Source: Proteles cristata cristata
Lineage: Eukaryota > Chordata > Mammalia > Carnivora > Hyaenidae
Assembly: GCA_017311185.1 (NCBI GenBank)
Contig: JAESUZ010000429.1
Span: forward strand, 62,001 to 126,000
Direction: 5' to 3'
Length of the DNA stretch: 64,000 nucleotides
A program made the position numbers and the translations under genes. This document shows positions 1-10,819 of this stretch, piece by piece. Under the pieces are notes generated by a model, which made no database searches, had not been told where the DNA came from, and worked only from the letters and a program-made list of their open reading frames with translations. How positions within the stretch are numbered: the first letter of the stretch is position 1; each line of letters opens with the position of its first letter.

Positions 1-454
1 TTTTTCCATTAATTATCAAATTTTTTATGTTTCAATATATCATTTGTAAGTAATGATAATTTAAATTTATATTTTTCTAATATTTATACCTCTTAATTTA
101 TTTTTTACTTGTTTTCCAGTATATAATACTTCAAGATACATTGTCTAATAGTGATAATAGCCACTCCTTCACTTTTTATAATGTATAATTAAGAATACTG
201 ATGACTTCAGGTGACTGATAATATATTTTTATAGTGTTAATTTTTACCATGTTATTTTCTGCAGTTTTGATAATAATGATAGTCATATTTTTTTTTAACA
301 TTACTGAAAAATTCATATGTGACAGGCCATGCTACAAGATGTAAATTTGAATACATTAGGTTCCTGTTGATATCTAAGGAAGACCAATAGAGAAATATTA
401 ATCTTAGTACATGATAATTTCTAGAAATACAGGGGGGAAATGGAATAGAAATGG
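1..454. other. AT-rich stretch, nothing recognised
   Basis: Very AT-rich sequence with short T runs and frequent stops in all frames. No repeat family, gene or RNA was recognised. It may be an older part of the L1-type remnant that follows, but I see no support for that. Confidence 0.5.
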
Positions 455-930
455 TATTTGGAGATACAAGACAGAGAATTTTGCAAAACTGTTGAAAGAT
501 ATCAGCACACAAATTCAAGAGCGACAAACCCTGAGCAGGATCAATATCATGAAAATCAGATGAGGCAGCATAGGCTCGCCAAACAACTGAAGGTGAAATA
601 CAAGTAGGAAACTGTTAAGGCAGCCAGAGAAGGATGACAAATTACTTGCAATAAAACAGCGATAAAAATTATGGCTCATGTCACAATGCTAGCACTGAAG
701 ACTGCACAAAGGGAATGAGTTCTTTAAAGCGCTAAGGAAAATAACTGCCTAGAATTGCACACCCAGTGGAAATAGCCTTCAAAGATATAGCTGAAATGAA
801 GATGGTTTCTTAGAGATGAAATTTGAAGGGATTTTTCAACATCAAGCTTGCAAGAAGGATACATTAATAGTCTACGAAAGAAGGGACATATTTCATGAGA
901 AAAACAGAGAAATCTAGGAGGGAACAAAAA
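455..930 (+). mobile_element. degenerate L1/HAL1 ORF1-type remnant
   Basis: The sequence follows the 3' half of an old mammalian L1 or HAL1 ORF1: a 'CCTGAGCAGGATCAAT' block near 530, then 'AAGGCAGCCAGAGAAGGATG' near 618, then 'AAGCGCTAAGGAAAATAACTG' split around 728-748 with the 'CACCCAGTGGAAATA' motif at about 760. In intact elements this part encodes the RNA-binding C-terminal domain of ORF1p. Here it is broken by many stops and indels and cannot encode a protein. It is on the plus strand and ends just before the first SINE. HAL1 and L1M ORF1 cannot be told apart by eye. Confidence 0.7.
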
Positions 931-980
931 CACCAGAGAGGGTGAATATGTGGATTAATTATTTAATATTGATTTAAAAA

Positions 981-1199
981 GGAGTGCCTGGGTGGCTCAG
1001 TCAGTTGACCATTTGACTTTGGCTCAGGTTATGATCTCACCGTTTGTGGGTTCGAGCCCCACCTTGGGCTCTGTGCTGACAGCTCGGAGCCTAGAGCCCG
1101 CTTCAGATTATGTGTCTCCCTCTCTCTGCCCCTCCCCTGCTCACACTTTGTCTCTATCTCTCTCTCTCTCTCAAAAGTAAACAGACATTTAAAAAAAAT
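981..1199 (+). mobile_element. tRNA-derived carnivore SINE (SINEC type)
   Basis: Full-length SINE. The head (GTGCCTGGGTGGCTCAG) matches the tRNA-derived A box, and 'GGGTTCGAGCCCC' near 1048 is an intact B box. The cat-type linker (CTGTGCTGACAGCTC) follows, then CT-rich sequence and an A-rich tail. No clear target-site duplication is visible. Chance frames run through it and are not genes. Confidence 0.93.
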
Positions 1200-2830
1200 A
1201 CTAATGCTTCTGGAATTTAGAATATAGAGAAAACTAAAATACATGAAAAACATAGTAATTAGATTTGGGGAGAAGAGAGGCAGGAGTCAGCTTGTTTCCC
1301 ATTATGGGTGCTGGACCCGTAGATGTTTTCAGTTTGTGAAAAGCCATCAGCCTATTTATGTTTTTCCCACTTGTTTTCCTACTCCTTTCTTCCTACCTCT
1401 GGGTGCTGTCTTAGAATGGGCAGTGATGGGGAGGCCAGTACAGAAGGGTCTCTCTGCATGCACATTGTATGGCAGCACTGTGGCTCTGGGTTTCCTGCCT
1501 TGCCCACCCAGAAGGTCCTCTGTGCTGCTGGTGACTCACCTCTCAGGTCTTCATGAGCTGGTGCCCCTGCCTATCCTGTCACCTCTCGATCTCACCTTCT
1601 CGTTGGTAAGTTTTTGTTATGTTTTGACTTGTGCGATCAACCAAGCCTGGATTCCTTCCTTGGAGTCTCTGTCTTTTGAAATAGGCACCAGTGCCAGCAA
1701 ACTCTGCAGGCAGGATTCCTTCCAGGGCAGCCTGTCTCTGTGCTCTGCCTCCAGGAGCTCCCCCACCAGCTCTCAGGCCTTAGATTTTTAAGCATGAATC
1801 TGATTAGCACTGCCATTTGCTTTTAACTCCAGGGTGCACCTGTCACATTTATTAGGTGGCTCTGAAGTCCTTCTGACTTGCTTTGGGATGGGGGGTGAGG
1901 AAACACCTGTGTTCCAGAGATAGCATATTACTAATGTGTGCCTTGGGGGAAAGGAGAGGTGTTCAGCATTAGCTGATGCTTTGCACTGTGTTTACAGACA
2001 GTGGGAAGCCGGTGAGGGCTGGGAACTGCTGGTGTCACAATCGGGTTTTAGTTTCTCCCTCACCCCCCACTCAACCCTCCTCTTTGGGAACAAGGAATGT
2101 GGCAGCCTGTGATGATTACACAGCCCATGGTATGCAGGAAGAGGGAAGAGAAAACACAAGTCGTGGGACCCCAGTCCCCCTGTGTCCCTTTCCAATCCAG
2201 ACAGGCCCCAGTTGTCACCACAGTAGATTTGCATGTGCTCACCATGTGTGGGAGCCCCTGCTTCTCTGCCCAGGTGATGTCGGAGTCATAGGGGAGAGTG
2301 CCAAGCCTGGAAAGGGCGCCCAGCAAGTTCTGTGGCTACTGCATTGTGCTTTTACCCTCCTTTTGCCTCCAGCACTAGAATCTAAACCATCCTCTCTTGC
2401 CTCGAGGTTTTCTCCCTTTTTTACATCTGTAACCTCTTCAGGGTTGAAACTGCTGCTCTTTTACCATCTTATCCTCAATATGAACTGGCTTTGACCAAAG
2501 AAGTTCAGTTAATATCTATATTTACAAGTAAAAGGAGAAAGATAATTTAAGTCAAACAAACATAGTCATGTTAGGTTTTTCATGTTTCCTGTGTTATTTA
2601 TTTAAGTTTTACAACATTAGGCAGTAAGTTCATTAACAATTAACAATTATTAAGAACACTGGAAGGGTCATTACAGATTTTTCTGTGGATCACAAATGTG
2701 TAGAAAAAATGACGTAAACATATCTGTAACACAGATTGGCTGACAAAAGACACTGCTTTGTTAGATTACTCAAAAGGTAATAGGCAAATAGTTTTATAGA
2801 CATTTATTCTTTCAATAGATTATAAAAGTA
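1200..2830. other. GC-richer unclassified block
   Basis: From about 1,260 to 2,470 the base composition is clearly more GC-rich than its neighbours. A 182-codon frame (1243-1791) and a 172-codon frame (1976-2494) are open on the plus strand. Neither shows a recognised domain, signal peptide or family motif, and overlapping frames on the other strand are also open, as expected from composition. From 2,500 the DNA is AT-rich. No repeat was recognised. Confidence 0.4.
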
Positions 2831-2889
2831 TTGCCAGCTCACAGACAAATGGATTTGTATACATTCACTGATTGTCAGAGAAGAAATAA

Positions 2890-3120
2890 TGATGCCATTC
2901 ACCTACATGACACCTCACAGTATTTCCACATAGTCTTTGAATTTGATGGCAACAATTCTGTGAAGTGGGTAAGATCAGTATTTTTACTCCCCTGTTTACT
3001 GCTGAGGAAACCAGACTGCAGAGCAGTTAAGCTGCTTGCCTGTGGTCTCTGTGAAAGTGGCCACATAGAACTTAAATACAGTTTCTGCCCACGGTCCACG
3101 TTTCTTCCATCACATGCTCT
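2890..3120 (-). mobile_element. MIR SINE remnant
   Basis: Reverse-complement MIR: '...ATTCTGTGAAGTGGGTAAG...' then 'CTGCTGAGGAAACCAGACTG' near 3000 and 'AGCAGTTAAGCTGCTTGCC' near 3021. These correspond to the MIR core and 3' part read backwards. A 122-codon open frame across it (2831-3199) is a chance product of the repeat. Confidence 0.65.
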
Positions 3121-3212
3121 CTCATGGAGGGTATCAGGATCATCACTGAAGTATTTCACTTCCCTTCTCCTGTCTCTGGCACAGAACACGCGATTCTAAA
3201 ACTAAGTGGTTT

Positions 3213-3452
3213 TGGGGCACCTGTGTGGCTCAGTTGGTTAAGCGTCTGACTTCAGCTCAGGTCATGATCTCATGGTTGGTGGGTTCAGGCCCCGCATCGG
3301 GCTCTGTGCTGACAGTCAGCTCAGAGCCTGGAGCCTGTTTTGGACGCTGTGTCCCTCTCTCTCTGACCCTCCCCTGCTCACACTGTCTCTCTCTCTCTCT
3401 CTCAGAAATAAATTTAAAAAAATAAAAAATAATTAAAAAATAAATAAAAAAA
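3213..3452 (+). mobile_element. tRNA-derived carnivore SINE with perfect 16-bp TSD
   Basis: Complete SINE with head, moderately mutated B box, cat-type body and CT-rich segment, ending in a long A-rich tail with TAAA repeats. It is flanked by a perfect 16-bp direct repeat, TAAAACTAAGTGGTTT, at 3197-3212 and 3453-3468, which fixes both ends. The intact duplication indicates a fairly recent insertion. Confidence 0.96.
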
Positions 3453-3468
3453 TAAAACTAAGTGGTTT

Positions 3469-4540
3469 CTTTGCAAAGCCTTCCCTACAACTAACAGTCC
3501 CAGGCTTGTATTCTACTGAAGATATTTTTACAAGGCCACTGCCCTTTACTTTCCAGATAAAGGATTGCAAGCAGTATGTTCATGCAAATATTTGAGACAA
3601 ATTAAAATTATTCTGTTTATATCCATTATCAGATATTTTAAACAAATTATTCTGTCACAGTCATTTCTGTAATCCATGTCTTTGGTTTCCCATTGTGAGT
3701 TCACAATTCCAGATCAAATGTGTGTGCTGTAGATGGCTTAGATGTCAATAAAATAGAAGATTGCAATTTTGAGTTTATAGAGGTTATTGCCATGTGGGGA
3801 AAGTAATGCATATATTGCTGAATCTCTGGCATGTAACTGAAGAAAAAATTTTGAAGCTGTCAAAGTTGATTGCTCAGTTTTGGTAGAGCAATGAATATGT
3901 GCTGGACAGATAGCAGCTTGTGAAATCACAGAGTAAGAATCAGGCATTCCAAAACAGCAAACTTTTCAGGACGTTAATTACTCCTAGGTGATATGCATTA
4001 TGTATGCCTACATTCTTTTGGTGTTAAGTTATCTGGACTACTTTGCTCCTTTTGTCTCTAAAGAAAATAGCCAATCAAGGGTGATATTTGTCTCTGGACA
4101 AAGGTAGGTGGATTTTCTGTCAGAAGCGGCTGGCTGCCTGCCCAGTGAAAATGCACCCATTCGCTGAAGCAAATGTCGGGAAGCACGTACCCTAAGTGCA
4201 GGAGCACAAAGTGACCAAATAGGGGGAAAAGTCCAAAACCAAAAGATTTAAACAGTAGGAAGATCCATGGAATTAATATTTTCACTTGGCTTTGTGAGAT
4301 AAGAATGTTATAGAAAAATATTTACTACGATGGAATAATAGCTTAAGGACAATATTTAAAATAGTAATAGCTTTTCAGTCAACAATTGGATTCATGCAAA
4401 AACTGTTGAACAGCTACCACTATGTGCAAATCCTGGCTTAAGGGATACAGAAGGATACAAAACATAACAAGATCAAGAGAGATCTGTGAAAGGAATTATA
4501 ATTGTTCAACTTTTAAATATAATCCAAGGTTCAATATGCT
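3469..4540. other. unique AT-rich sequence
   Basis: Ordinary AT-rich non-repetitive sequence. Open frames here are short (about 75 codons or less) and show no family features. Nothing else recognised. Confidence 0.5.
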
Positions 4541-4590
4541 TTGGTTATCAGTTGTGTGACTTTGGTGAATTGACTTAACTGTTATTGTTT
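4541..4590 (+). mobile_element. MIR fragment
   Basis: A short piece (GTTGTGTGACTTTGGTGAA then TTGACTTAACTG) matches the well conserved MIR core. It is cut off by the SINE that starts at 4603. Confidence 0.5.
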
Positions 4591-4602
4591 TTAAAAATTT
4601 TA

Positions 4603-4776
4603 GGGGCGCCTGGGTGGCTCAATTGATTGAATGTCTGACTTTGGTTCAGGTCATGATCTCACAGTTTGTGAGTTTGAGTCCCACACTGGGCTCCGTGCTG
4701 ACAGCTAGCTCAGAGTCTGGAGCCTGTTTCAGATTCTGTGTCTCCCTCTCTCTCTGACCCTCCCCTGCTCACACTG

Positions 4777-4816
<40 letters not shown>

Positions 4817-4847
4817 AGAAATAAAACATAAAAAATTTAAAAAAATT
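4603..4847 (+). mobile_element. tRNA-derived carnivore SINE, left arm of an inverted pair
   Basis: Full-length plus-strand SINE starting GGGGCGCCTGGGTGGCTC. It has an expanded CT microsatellite at about 4775-4812 and an A-rich tail. Its tail abuts the tail of an oppositely oriented SINE, so the two form a tail-to-tail inverted repeat. Confidence 0.94.
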
Positions 4848-5057
4848 TTTTAAAGCTGTGTTTATTTTTGAGAGAGAGATAGAGACAGAGCATGAGCAGG
4901 GGAGAGGCAGAGAAAGAGGGAGACACAGAATCCAAAGCAGGCTCCAGGCTCTGAGCTGTCAGCACAGAGCCCCATGCGGGGCTCAAACTTACGAACTGTG
5001 AGATCATGACCTAAGCCAAAGTCAGATGCTTAACAGACTGAGCCACCCAAATGCCCC
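4848..5057 (-). mobile_element. tRNA-derived carnivore SINE, right arm of an inverted pair
   Basis: Full-length minus-strand SINE. Reading left to right: T-rich tail, GA-rich segment, 'GCTCCAGGCTCTGAGCTGTC', B-box complement, and the head complement ending GCCACCCAAATGCCCC at 5057. It is probably inserted in or near the A tail of the SINE to its left. No unambiguous target-site duplication was found. Confidence 0.94.
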
Positions 5058-5079
5058 TTGATTTGACTCTTACTGAGAT

Positions 5080-5420
5080 TTTAGCAAACAAAACTATCAT
5101 ATTTAGAGTGCACAATTTAATAAGTTTCGACAGATGTCTACACCCACAAAACCATCATCATGGTAAAGATAATGAAAGTGCTATCACATCTAAGAATCCT
5201 CCCCAGAGACTCTGGCCACCCAGCCCACTGGCCATCCTACTTTCTTTCATTAGAGATCAATTTGCATTTTTTAGATTTTTGTATAAATGCAACCACATGA
5301 TATGGACTATTTTCCCTGACTTCTTTGACTCACCATAATGTTTGTGATTCATCTACACTATTGTCTATATCAATCATTCATTCCCTTTAGTTACTGATTA
5401 TTATTACATTGGATGTACAT
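5080..5420 (-). mobile_element. ancient L1 3'-UTR fragment
   Basis: Resembles the reverse complement of an old L1M 3' region: 'AATTTAATAAGTTTCGACAG', then 'CACCCACAAAACCATCATCA', then 'GTATAAATGCAACCACATGA'. It is non-coding and strongly diverged. A 95-codon frame (5051-5338) lies across it and is not a gene. Confidence 0.6.
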
Positions 5421-5768
5421 TTTTATGTGTTTTTCTTGTGTAGACAAATTATCTGGCTCATGGCTGACAATAAAATCTTTTTTTCACCACACAAACTTCA
5501 GATTCCTAAATCATTGTTCAAGTAGAGTTAACTAGTAGAATAATGTTTGAAATATTGCAAATCTCCATTGTAAATGAATAAACTAAAATTTCATGTATAT
5601 ACTGATTCCTATAAGAGTTTAATTTGCCTGAATCCTTTTGATAGAATCTGATTTTTTCCCAGCTTATTTATAATATTCAATAGCTGAGAAGCATACAGAT
5701 TTTATAATAGTCTCTCTCTAAACCTTTCAGTTGACGTGTTAATCATTCAAATTTGTTAGCCTATAATT
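5421..5768. other. unique AT-rich sequence
   Basis: AT-rich, no repeat or coding signal recognised. Confidence 0.5.
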
Positions 5769-5933
5769 TTTTTAATGTATATTTGTTTTTAAGAGAAAGA
5801 GACAGAGTGCAAGTGGGAGAGGGTCAGAGAGGGAGACGCAGAATCTGAAACAGGCTTCTCAAACTCACAAACCATGAGATCATGGCCTGAACCAAAGTCA
5901 GACACTTAACTGACTGAGCCACCGAGGCATCCC
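5769..5933 (-). mobile_element. internally deleted SINEC copy
   Basis: Minus-strand SINE that lacks the middle section: the 'GCTCCAGGCTCTGAGCTGTCA' body is missing, so 'GAAACAGGCTTCTC' runs directly into the B-box side. It is flanked by a 13-bp direct repeat with one mismatch, TCAAATTTGTTAG (5747-5759) and TCAAATTGGTTAG (5934-5946). Confidence 0.9.
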
Positions 5934-6153
5934 TCAAATTGGTTAGACTTTTTAAGTGGCTGCTTGCAAACTCCAGTGACTCTTGTGGCCAGAAAGGGAA
6001 TGTGAATGAGTGAAGCAGGATAGAAAAGTCCACCAGTCGGGCCATAGCTACCCTGCAAAAATATAGACCAATGGTTTTGCAAGAGAAACTATATTTCAGG
6101 ATTTTATGTGAAGCTGTCAGATCATAGTTTAGCAAGAAATTTAATCACAAAGC

Positions 6154-6157
<4 letters not shown>

Positions 6158-6189
<32 letters not shown>
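6158..6189. repeat. (TG)n microsatellite
   Basis: About 15-16 uninterrupted TG units. Length and purity make it a likely variable marker. Confidence 0.97.
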
Positions 6190-6190
<1 letters not shown>

Positions 6191-6388
6191 ATTACAGTTT
6201 TATAATGGAAACATCTATACATACTTAACATATTAAGGATATATACACGTATATTCCCCACTGTAGCTCTTTCTTCTGACCTAATCATTGGCTGATGAAT
6301 TATATGCAGGCCAGGAGGTATGACAGTACTTGTATGAACCGTAGTGCTAATATTTAATCGACTCTTGAACAAATTTATATTAATCCTA

Positions 6389-6478
6389 TGCATTTGAAAG
6401 GTAGCCCTTGAGTAAGTTTTATCTATTAAAAATTGCATTTAAAAGGTAGCCCTTGAGTATGTTTTATCTATTAAAATT
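6389..6478. repeat. 45-bp tandem duplication
   Basis: Two head-to-tail copies (6389-6433 and 6434-6478) share the core AAAGGTAGCCCTTGAGTA and differ at three positions by eye. No recognised repeat family lies under it, so this appears to be a local segmental duplication of unique sequence. Confidence 0.93.
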
Positions 6479-7658
6479 TCCATTAATTTATATGAGTTTA
6501 TTGAACTTATCTTAAAAGGTGAATATGATATACCCAGCCCTAATATACGAGGTTTGTGTTATAGTGTCCAAAATTGGAAGGTAGCACGTTGTTCATGGGG
6601 GAGAACACATCACTGTCAGGGGGACCAGATATGCATCATATTACAATTATCCATGAACTCTGGTAGCAAAAGAAATTACTCAGATGTCACAAGTGTTTTG
6701 CAAGGCTTGTATTATAGGATTAGAATTTAGAACTTTAGCCGAGTTATGGTAAATTGAGAAAAATATCTCCTTCATCTTGTATCCTTAAATCAGTGGTCGA
6801 AAATTCATTCTCGCTAAAGAAAATTGTTAATGTTCCATCACCCTGGAATAAAATAATGAGTGGCTATACATTATTTATCATAAATCTAAGAATCATAAAT
6901 TTACAGATGAGGCAATGCTACAGAGCTAATGCATTCAGAGCTGCTGCCCGTGTCAGTCTGATTCTCTGTAGAGTACAATTTGACCTAGTGAATAGATTTC
7001 TTCCTGTGTAACTCAGAATTGTTTTATTAAAATAATTGATTGATACACTGAATACCTTCTGTATGCCCTTACGGATCTACTTTCCACCTTTCTCTGCTTT
7101 ACAATGGATTGCATCACTGGCCTTTGATCTCCTATTAGATCACGCCAGTGAGAAACCCAGTGGGAAATCTGGGTAAGGGAATCGTTGGGAAGAAACAAAA
7201 ACAAACTTAAATGTACAGCATATGTAATTTTGAATGGTAATCCAAGATCCTATATACATATATAATATGTATATAATCAACATGGACATAATAAAGGTGA
7301 TCAGCATTGCTTGTTAGAAAAAAATATAAAGATTTGAAATATCATTCCACTGATAGTTTACATTATATTGGTAATACATAAGTAACTCACGTGTCTAAAA
7401 TAGCTTAGTCATCCTAATTATAAAATAATGTCTTACGGTGAATAAATTATTTCCTACCTATATTCATAATTTTAAAATGTATCATTTGTGATATCTGGTG
7501 TGTGCACACATACATATAGCAACTTTAATCAATAAAAAAAAATAGGCCAATTGAAATAGATCTCAATATGACTAAGATAAGATACTAGAGTTAGTAGGGA
7601 AGGACTGTAATATAGCTACCATAAAATATTTATGCTCAACTCTAAAATTAACTATTCT

Positions 7659-7838
7659 TTTTTTGTTAATGTTTATTTATTTATTTTGAGAGAAAGAGAG
7701 AGAGGGAGAGAGAATTCCAAGTAGACTCCGTGCTGTCAGTGTAGAGCCCGACGCAGGGCTCTAATTCAAAAACTGAGATCATGACCTGAGTCAAAATCAA
7801 AAGTCTGATGCTCAAATGACTGAGTCCTCCAGGGGTCC
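7659..7838 (-). mobile_element. SINEC copy, 'GAATTCCAAG' variant
   Basis: Minus-strand SINE of the variant with 'GAGAATTCCAAGTAGACTCC' in place of the usual 'ACACAGAATCTGAA' body. It is flanked by an imperfect 17-bp duplication: CTAAAATTAACTATTCT at 7642-7658 and CTAAAATAAATTATTCT at 7839-7855, two mismatches. Many substitutions suggest an older insertion. Confidence 0.92.
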
Positions 7839-8146
7839 CTAAAATAAATTATTCTTAATAAGTGAGACAACAACCATAAAAAGACATCAACTAGAATTGT
7901 AACAGTTTAAAAATATAATATCTGACCTAAAAGATTAGCTGGTCATCTGCAAACTGGAGATGTTAGAAAAAAGGGGTCTGTGAACTTGAAGGCAAAGACA
8001 TAGAAAGTATCCAATTTGAAGAAAAAAGCACCACAACAACAGAATCATGTGCACAAATACCTGGGGGCCTCTGCATAGTGTCAGGTGACCAAACATGAAT
8101 GTCACTGAAGTTCTGGAATGAGATCCACTTGAAATACCATTGTAAA

Positions 8147-8352
8147 ACAGGACACTTGGGTAGCTCAGTCACCAACCTCGGCTCAGGTCATGATCTCATG
8201 GCTTGTGGGTTGGAACCCATGTCAGGCTCTGTGCTGGCAGCTCAGAGCCTGGAGCCTGCTTTGGATTCTGTGTCTCCCGCTCTCTCTGCCTCTTCCCCAC
8301 TCACACTCTGTCTTTCTCTGCCTCAAAAATAAGTAATCATTAAAAAAATTAT
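8147..8352 (+). mobile_element. tRNA-derived carnivore SINE
   Basis: Plus-strand SINE with a weakened head (ACACTTGGGTAGCTCAG) and decayed B box. Flanked by a 15-bp duplication with one mismatch, AAATACCATTGTAAA (8132-8146) and AAATACCATTATAAA (8353-8367). Confidence 0.93.
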
Positions 8353-8374
8353 AAATACCATTATAAATCATTGG

Positions 8375-9575
8375 AAGTACTAGGATGGAAAAAGATATAT
8401 TTTGCAAAATATATGACTAAGAAAGACTGCGTGCTAATATTAATGTCAGAAAAAGTAGAACTCAAGAAAAACACATTTAATAGCCCTACAGGGAGACATT
8501 CATGGTAATAAAACACTTAATTTAACCATATAACCTCAAACTTAATTACAGAGCTTCAGTGTATATGAGGCAAAAACTAAAAGCCGTAAAGGGAGAAAAA
8601 GACAACAATCTTAATGGAAGTTTCAACAGCCTTGCATTAGAAATTAGAAGGGCAGATGGGAAATATATGTAAGGAGGTGGACAATCTAAAGAAAGTATTG
8701 ATCATGTGTACAAAGTACGGCATTTGACAACTGCAAAATATGGCAACTGCTGGTATTCAGAGCACATTCCCCAACAAGCCTTCAACTGGGCCATTTGTCA
8801 CTAAATGTCAGAGACAGGAGTCATACAGAGGAGCATTTCTGAACCTAACAGTGTGAAAGCAGAGATCAATAACAAGATTGCTAGAAGATTCCACAATATT
8901 ATGAAAACATTCATCCATCAAACTCATGGGTTGAAAAAAATTGAAGGGAAATGAGAAATAATTTTTTGGTAATAATAATGAAAACTCAATATATCAAAAG
9001 TTATTATGCGTAGGTCAAGAAAATGAGGGAAATTTCAAGGTTTACATTAGAAAGAAAAGTTCTAATTCAGTGCTCATTTTCCAAAGAAAGAAGCTAGGAG
9101 AAACAGAGCAAATTGAACTCATAGTCATTAAAAAAGGAAGTGATAACAGTAAAAACAGGGGGAGAAACCAAGCAATCAGTCACTGAAATTATTTATGCTA
9201 AAGTCATTTCTTCAAAAAGATTTACTTGAAAATACCTATTGAGACTGATGGAGGAAATTGAGAAAACAGTCATCTGCATCAGAAATGAAAGAAAGGATAC
9301 AGCTAGGACCACATGAAATAAAGGGATCAGGATGGAATATTATAAACAACATTTACTAATAAGTTTGACACCAAGAGAAATAGACATATTCTATGAAAAA
9401 TAAGAAGAAACAGAAAATATGAATGGCTTTTAAGGAAATTGAATTTAACAAAGAAATATTACACCAAAGAACATATCAGTCCCCTCTGGGTTCTTTCTCA
9501 GAAATTTTAAAAAGAAATATTACCAATTTTATACAAATTCGTTTGGAAACTGTAAAAGGGAAAAGAAATAATACT
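8375..9575 (+). mobile_element. degenerate L1 ORF2 remnant (endonuclease to RT region)
   Basis: A long plus-strand segment follows old mammalian L1 ORF2 in order. 'GGATGGAAAAAGATATATTTTG' split around 8384-8405 starts it, with a 'CTAATATTAATGTCAGA' block near 8432. 'ACAGAGCTTCAGTGTATATG' near 8548 and 'GCAGAGATCAATAACAAGAT' near 8860 follow. 'AAGGAAATTGAATTTAAC' near 9432 matches the start of the reverse-transcriptase domain. In intact elements this spans the endonuclease C-terminus and RT N-terminus. Stops and frameshifts are frequent, so it is non-coding. The SINE at 8147-8352 sits immediately upstream. Confidence 0.78.
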
Positions 9576-10390
9576 CTCTGGGGCCCAGGCCTGTGGCAGG
9601 TGCGGGGATACAGGCTCAAGTCTGACCACAGTGAGGTGTCCATGTGGAAGGAGGAGGGGAGGGAGCGTGGGAGGGTGTTCAGAAGGTAAAACCCCAGGAG
9701 CCAGCCATTCATCCCTCCATTAGCAATAATACTGGGTTAGGAAGGAATGTACTCTGACCCTCCCTCACATGGAAAGTGGGAGAGGAAGATTCCAGGAGTA
9801 TTTAAGGTATTTTTCCAATATGTATTTCCTTCTTGCTTGTTTATTTACTAGATCAGATATTTATTTTTGTGTTATTCACGCTCACACACATCCACAGGTA
9901 GGATATAGATGTTTATGTAAGAACTCAAAGTAGCAAGTTAAAAACTGCTCAAGGTTTCATTTCTCCTAGACAGCATGGCCTCATTGTCTCTGCAAATTTG
10001 TTCCAATTTTCTGTTTTTCTTTATGGTCAAGTTTCCTCTGCATCTTAGTTTGCATTGGCAGGAATATTTGGAAGTCCTAAATCTATAGAACTTTACAGAC
10101 CAATGTCCACAAGCAGTGGTCTGATTCCATCCAAATCAATTATAATGTTCAGTTTTAAAACATGAATGGTTTTTTATTGATAGATTTTTCTACATTTTAT
10201 CCTTCTCCAAATAACACTGTTGTGGGTTGAGGATGGAGTAAGTTTGCTGAAGGAGGGGGTCTATGTAAGACTTCTCTTTTGCAAAAAGACAGTGGTGGGA
10301 AATAATGATTTGCAATTCATGCATGTGGAACCAGTGAACAAGCAAATCAATCATGCACATCACACACACAAACACGAGGCACACGTGCAT
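9576..10390. other. unclassified sequence
   Basis: Mixed composition. The 9,580-9,800 part is GC-richer and G-rich on the plus strand. No gene or repeat family recognised beyond short CA-rich sequence just before 10,390. Confidence 0.4.
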
Positions 10391-10554
10391 GGGGCGTGTG
10401 CCTGTGTGTGTGTGTGTGTGTGAACAACTGGGGATGGGTTCTTGAAGAACTCATTGTGTAGATTGTTGAGAAGGGGCGTGTGCCTGTGTGTGTGTGTGTG
10501 TGTGAACAACTGGGGATGGGTTCTTGAAGAACTCATTGTGTAGATTGTTGAGAA
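10391..10554. repeat. perfect 82-bp tandem duplication carrying (TG)10
   Basis: Two identical 82-bp copies, 10391-10472 and 10473-10554. Each starts GGGGCGTGTGCC, contains exactly ten TG units, then AACAACTGGGGATGGG, and ends TTGTTGAGAA. Identity extends to the TG number, which normally drifts quickly. The duplication is therefore very young or an assembly effect. The breakpoints share little or no microhomology. Confidence 0.97.
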
Positions 10555-10583
10555 GATTGGATGCATTAGAATGAGGAATGAAA

Positions 10584-10803
10584 GGCATGCCTGGGTGGCT
10601 CAGTACATTAAGTGTCTGACTTGGCTCATGTCATAGTTACATGGTTCATGGGCTCAAGCCCCATTATTGGGCTCTGTGCTGACAGCTCAGACCCTGCTTG
10701 GGAGTCTGTCTCTCACTGTCTCTCTGCTCCTCCCCCTCTCCTCTCTTTATCTCTGTCTCTCTTTATCTCTGCCTTTAAAAATAAAAATAAACATTTTTTA
10801 AAA
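10584..10803 (+). mobile_element. diverged SINEC copy
   Basis: Plus-strand SINE starting GGCATGCCTGGGTGGCTCAG. The body after CTGACAGCTCAG is shortened: the AGCCTGGAGCC block is missing. The CT-rich part and A-rich tail are present. Flanked by a 16-bp duplication with two A/G differences, AGAATGAGGAATGAAA (10568-10583) and AGAGTGAGGAGTGAAA (10804-10819). Confidence 0.93.
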
Positions 10804-10819
10804 AGAGTGAGGAGTGAAA

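Larger units (their letters stand above)
5947..7641. other. AT-rich sequence with a TG repeat and a local duplication
   Basis: Mostly unrecognised AT-rich DNA. It holds the (TG)n at 6158-6189 and the 45-bp duplication at 6389-6478, both listed separately. Near 6,890-6,990 there is weak similarity to a MIR. No gene. Confidence 0.5.

Noticed and set aside
992..1180. Open frames beginning MAQ(S/L)V and similar, repeated across the window
   Set aside because: They recur because each SINE copy encodes the same chance frame (for example at 992, 3225, and on the minus strand at 28826).
2831..3199. 122-codon plus frame
   Set aside because: It runs through a MIR remnant and has no protein features.
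10360..10566. Frame with His-Thr repeats as a repeat protein
   Set aside because: It is the translated (CA)n repeat of the 82-bp duplication.
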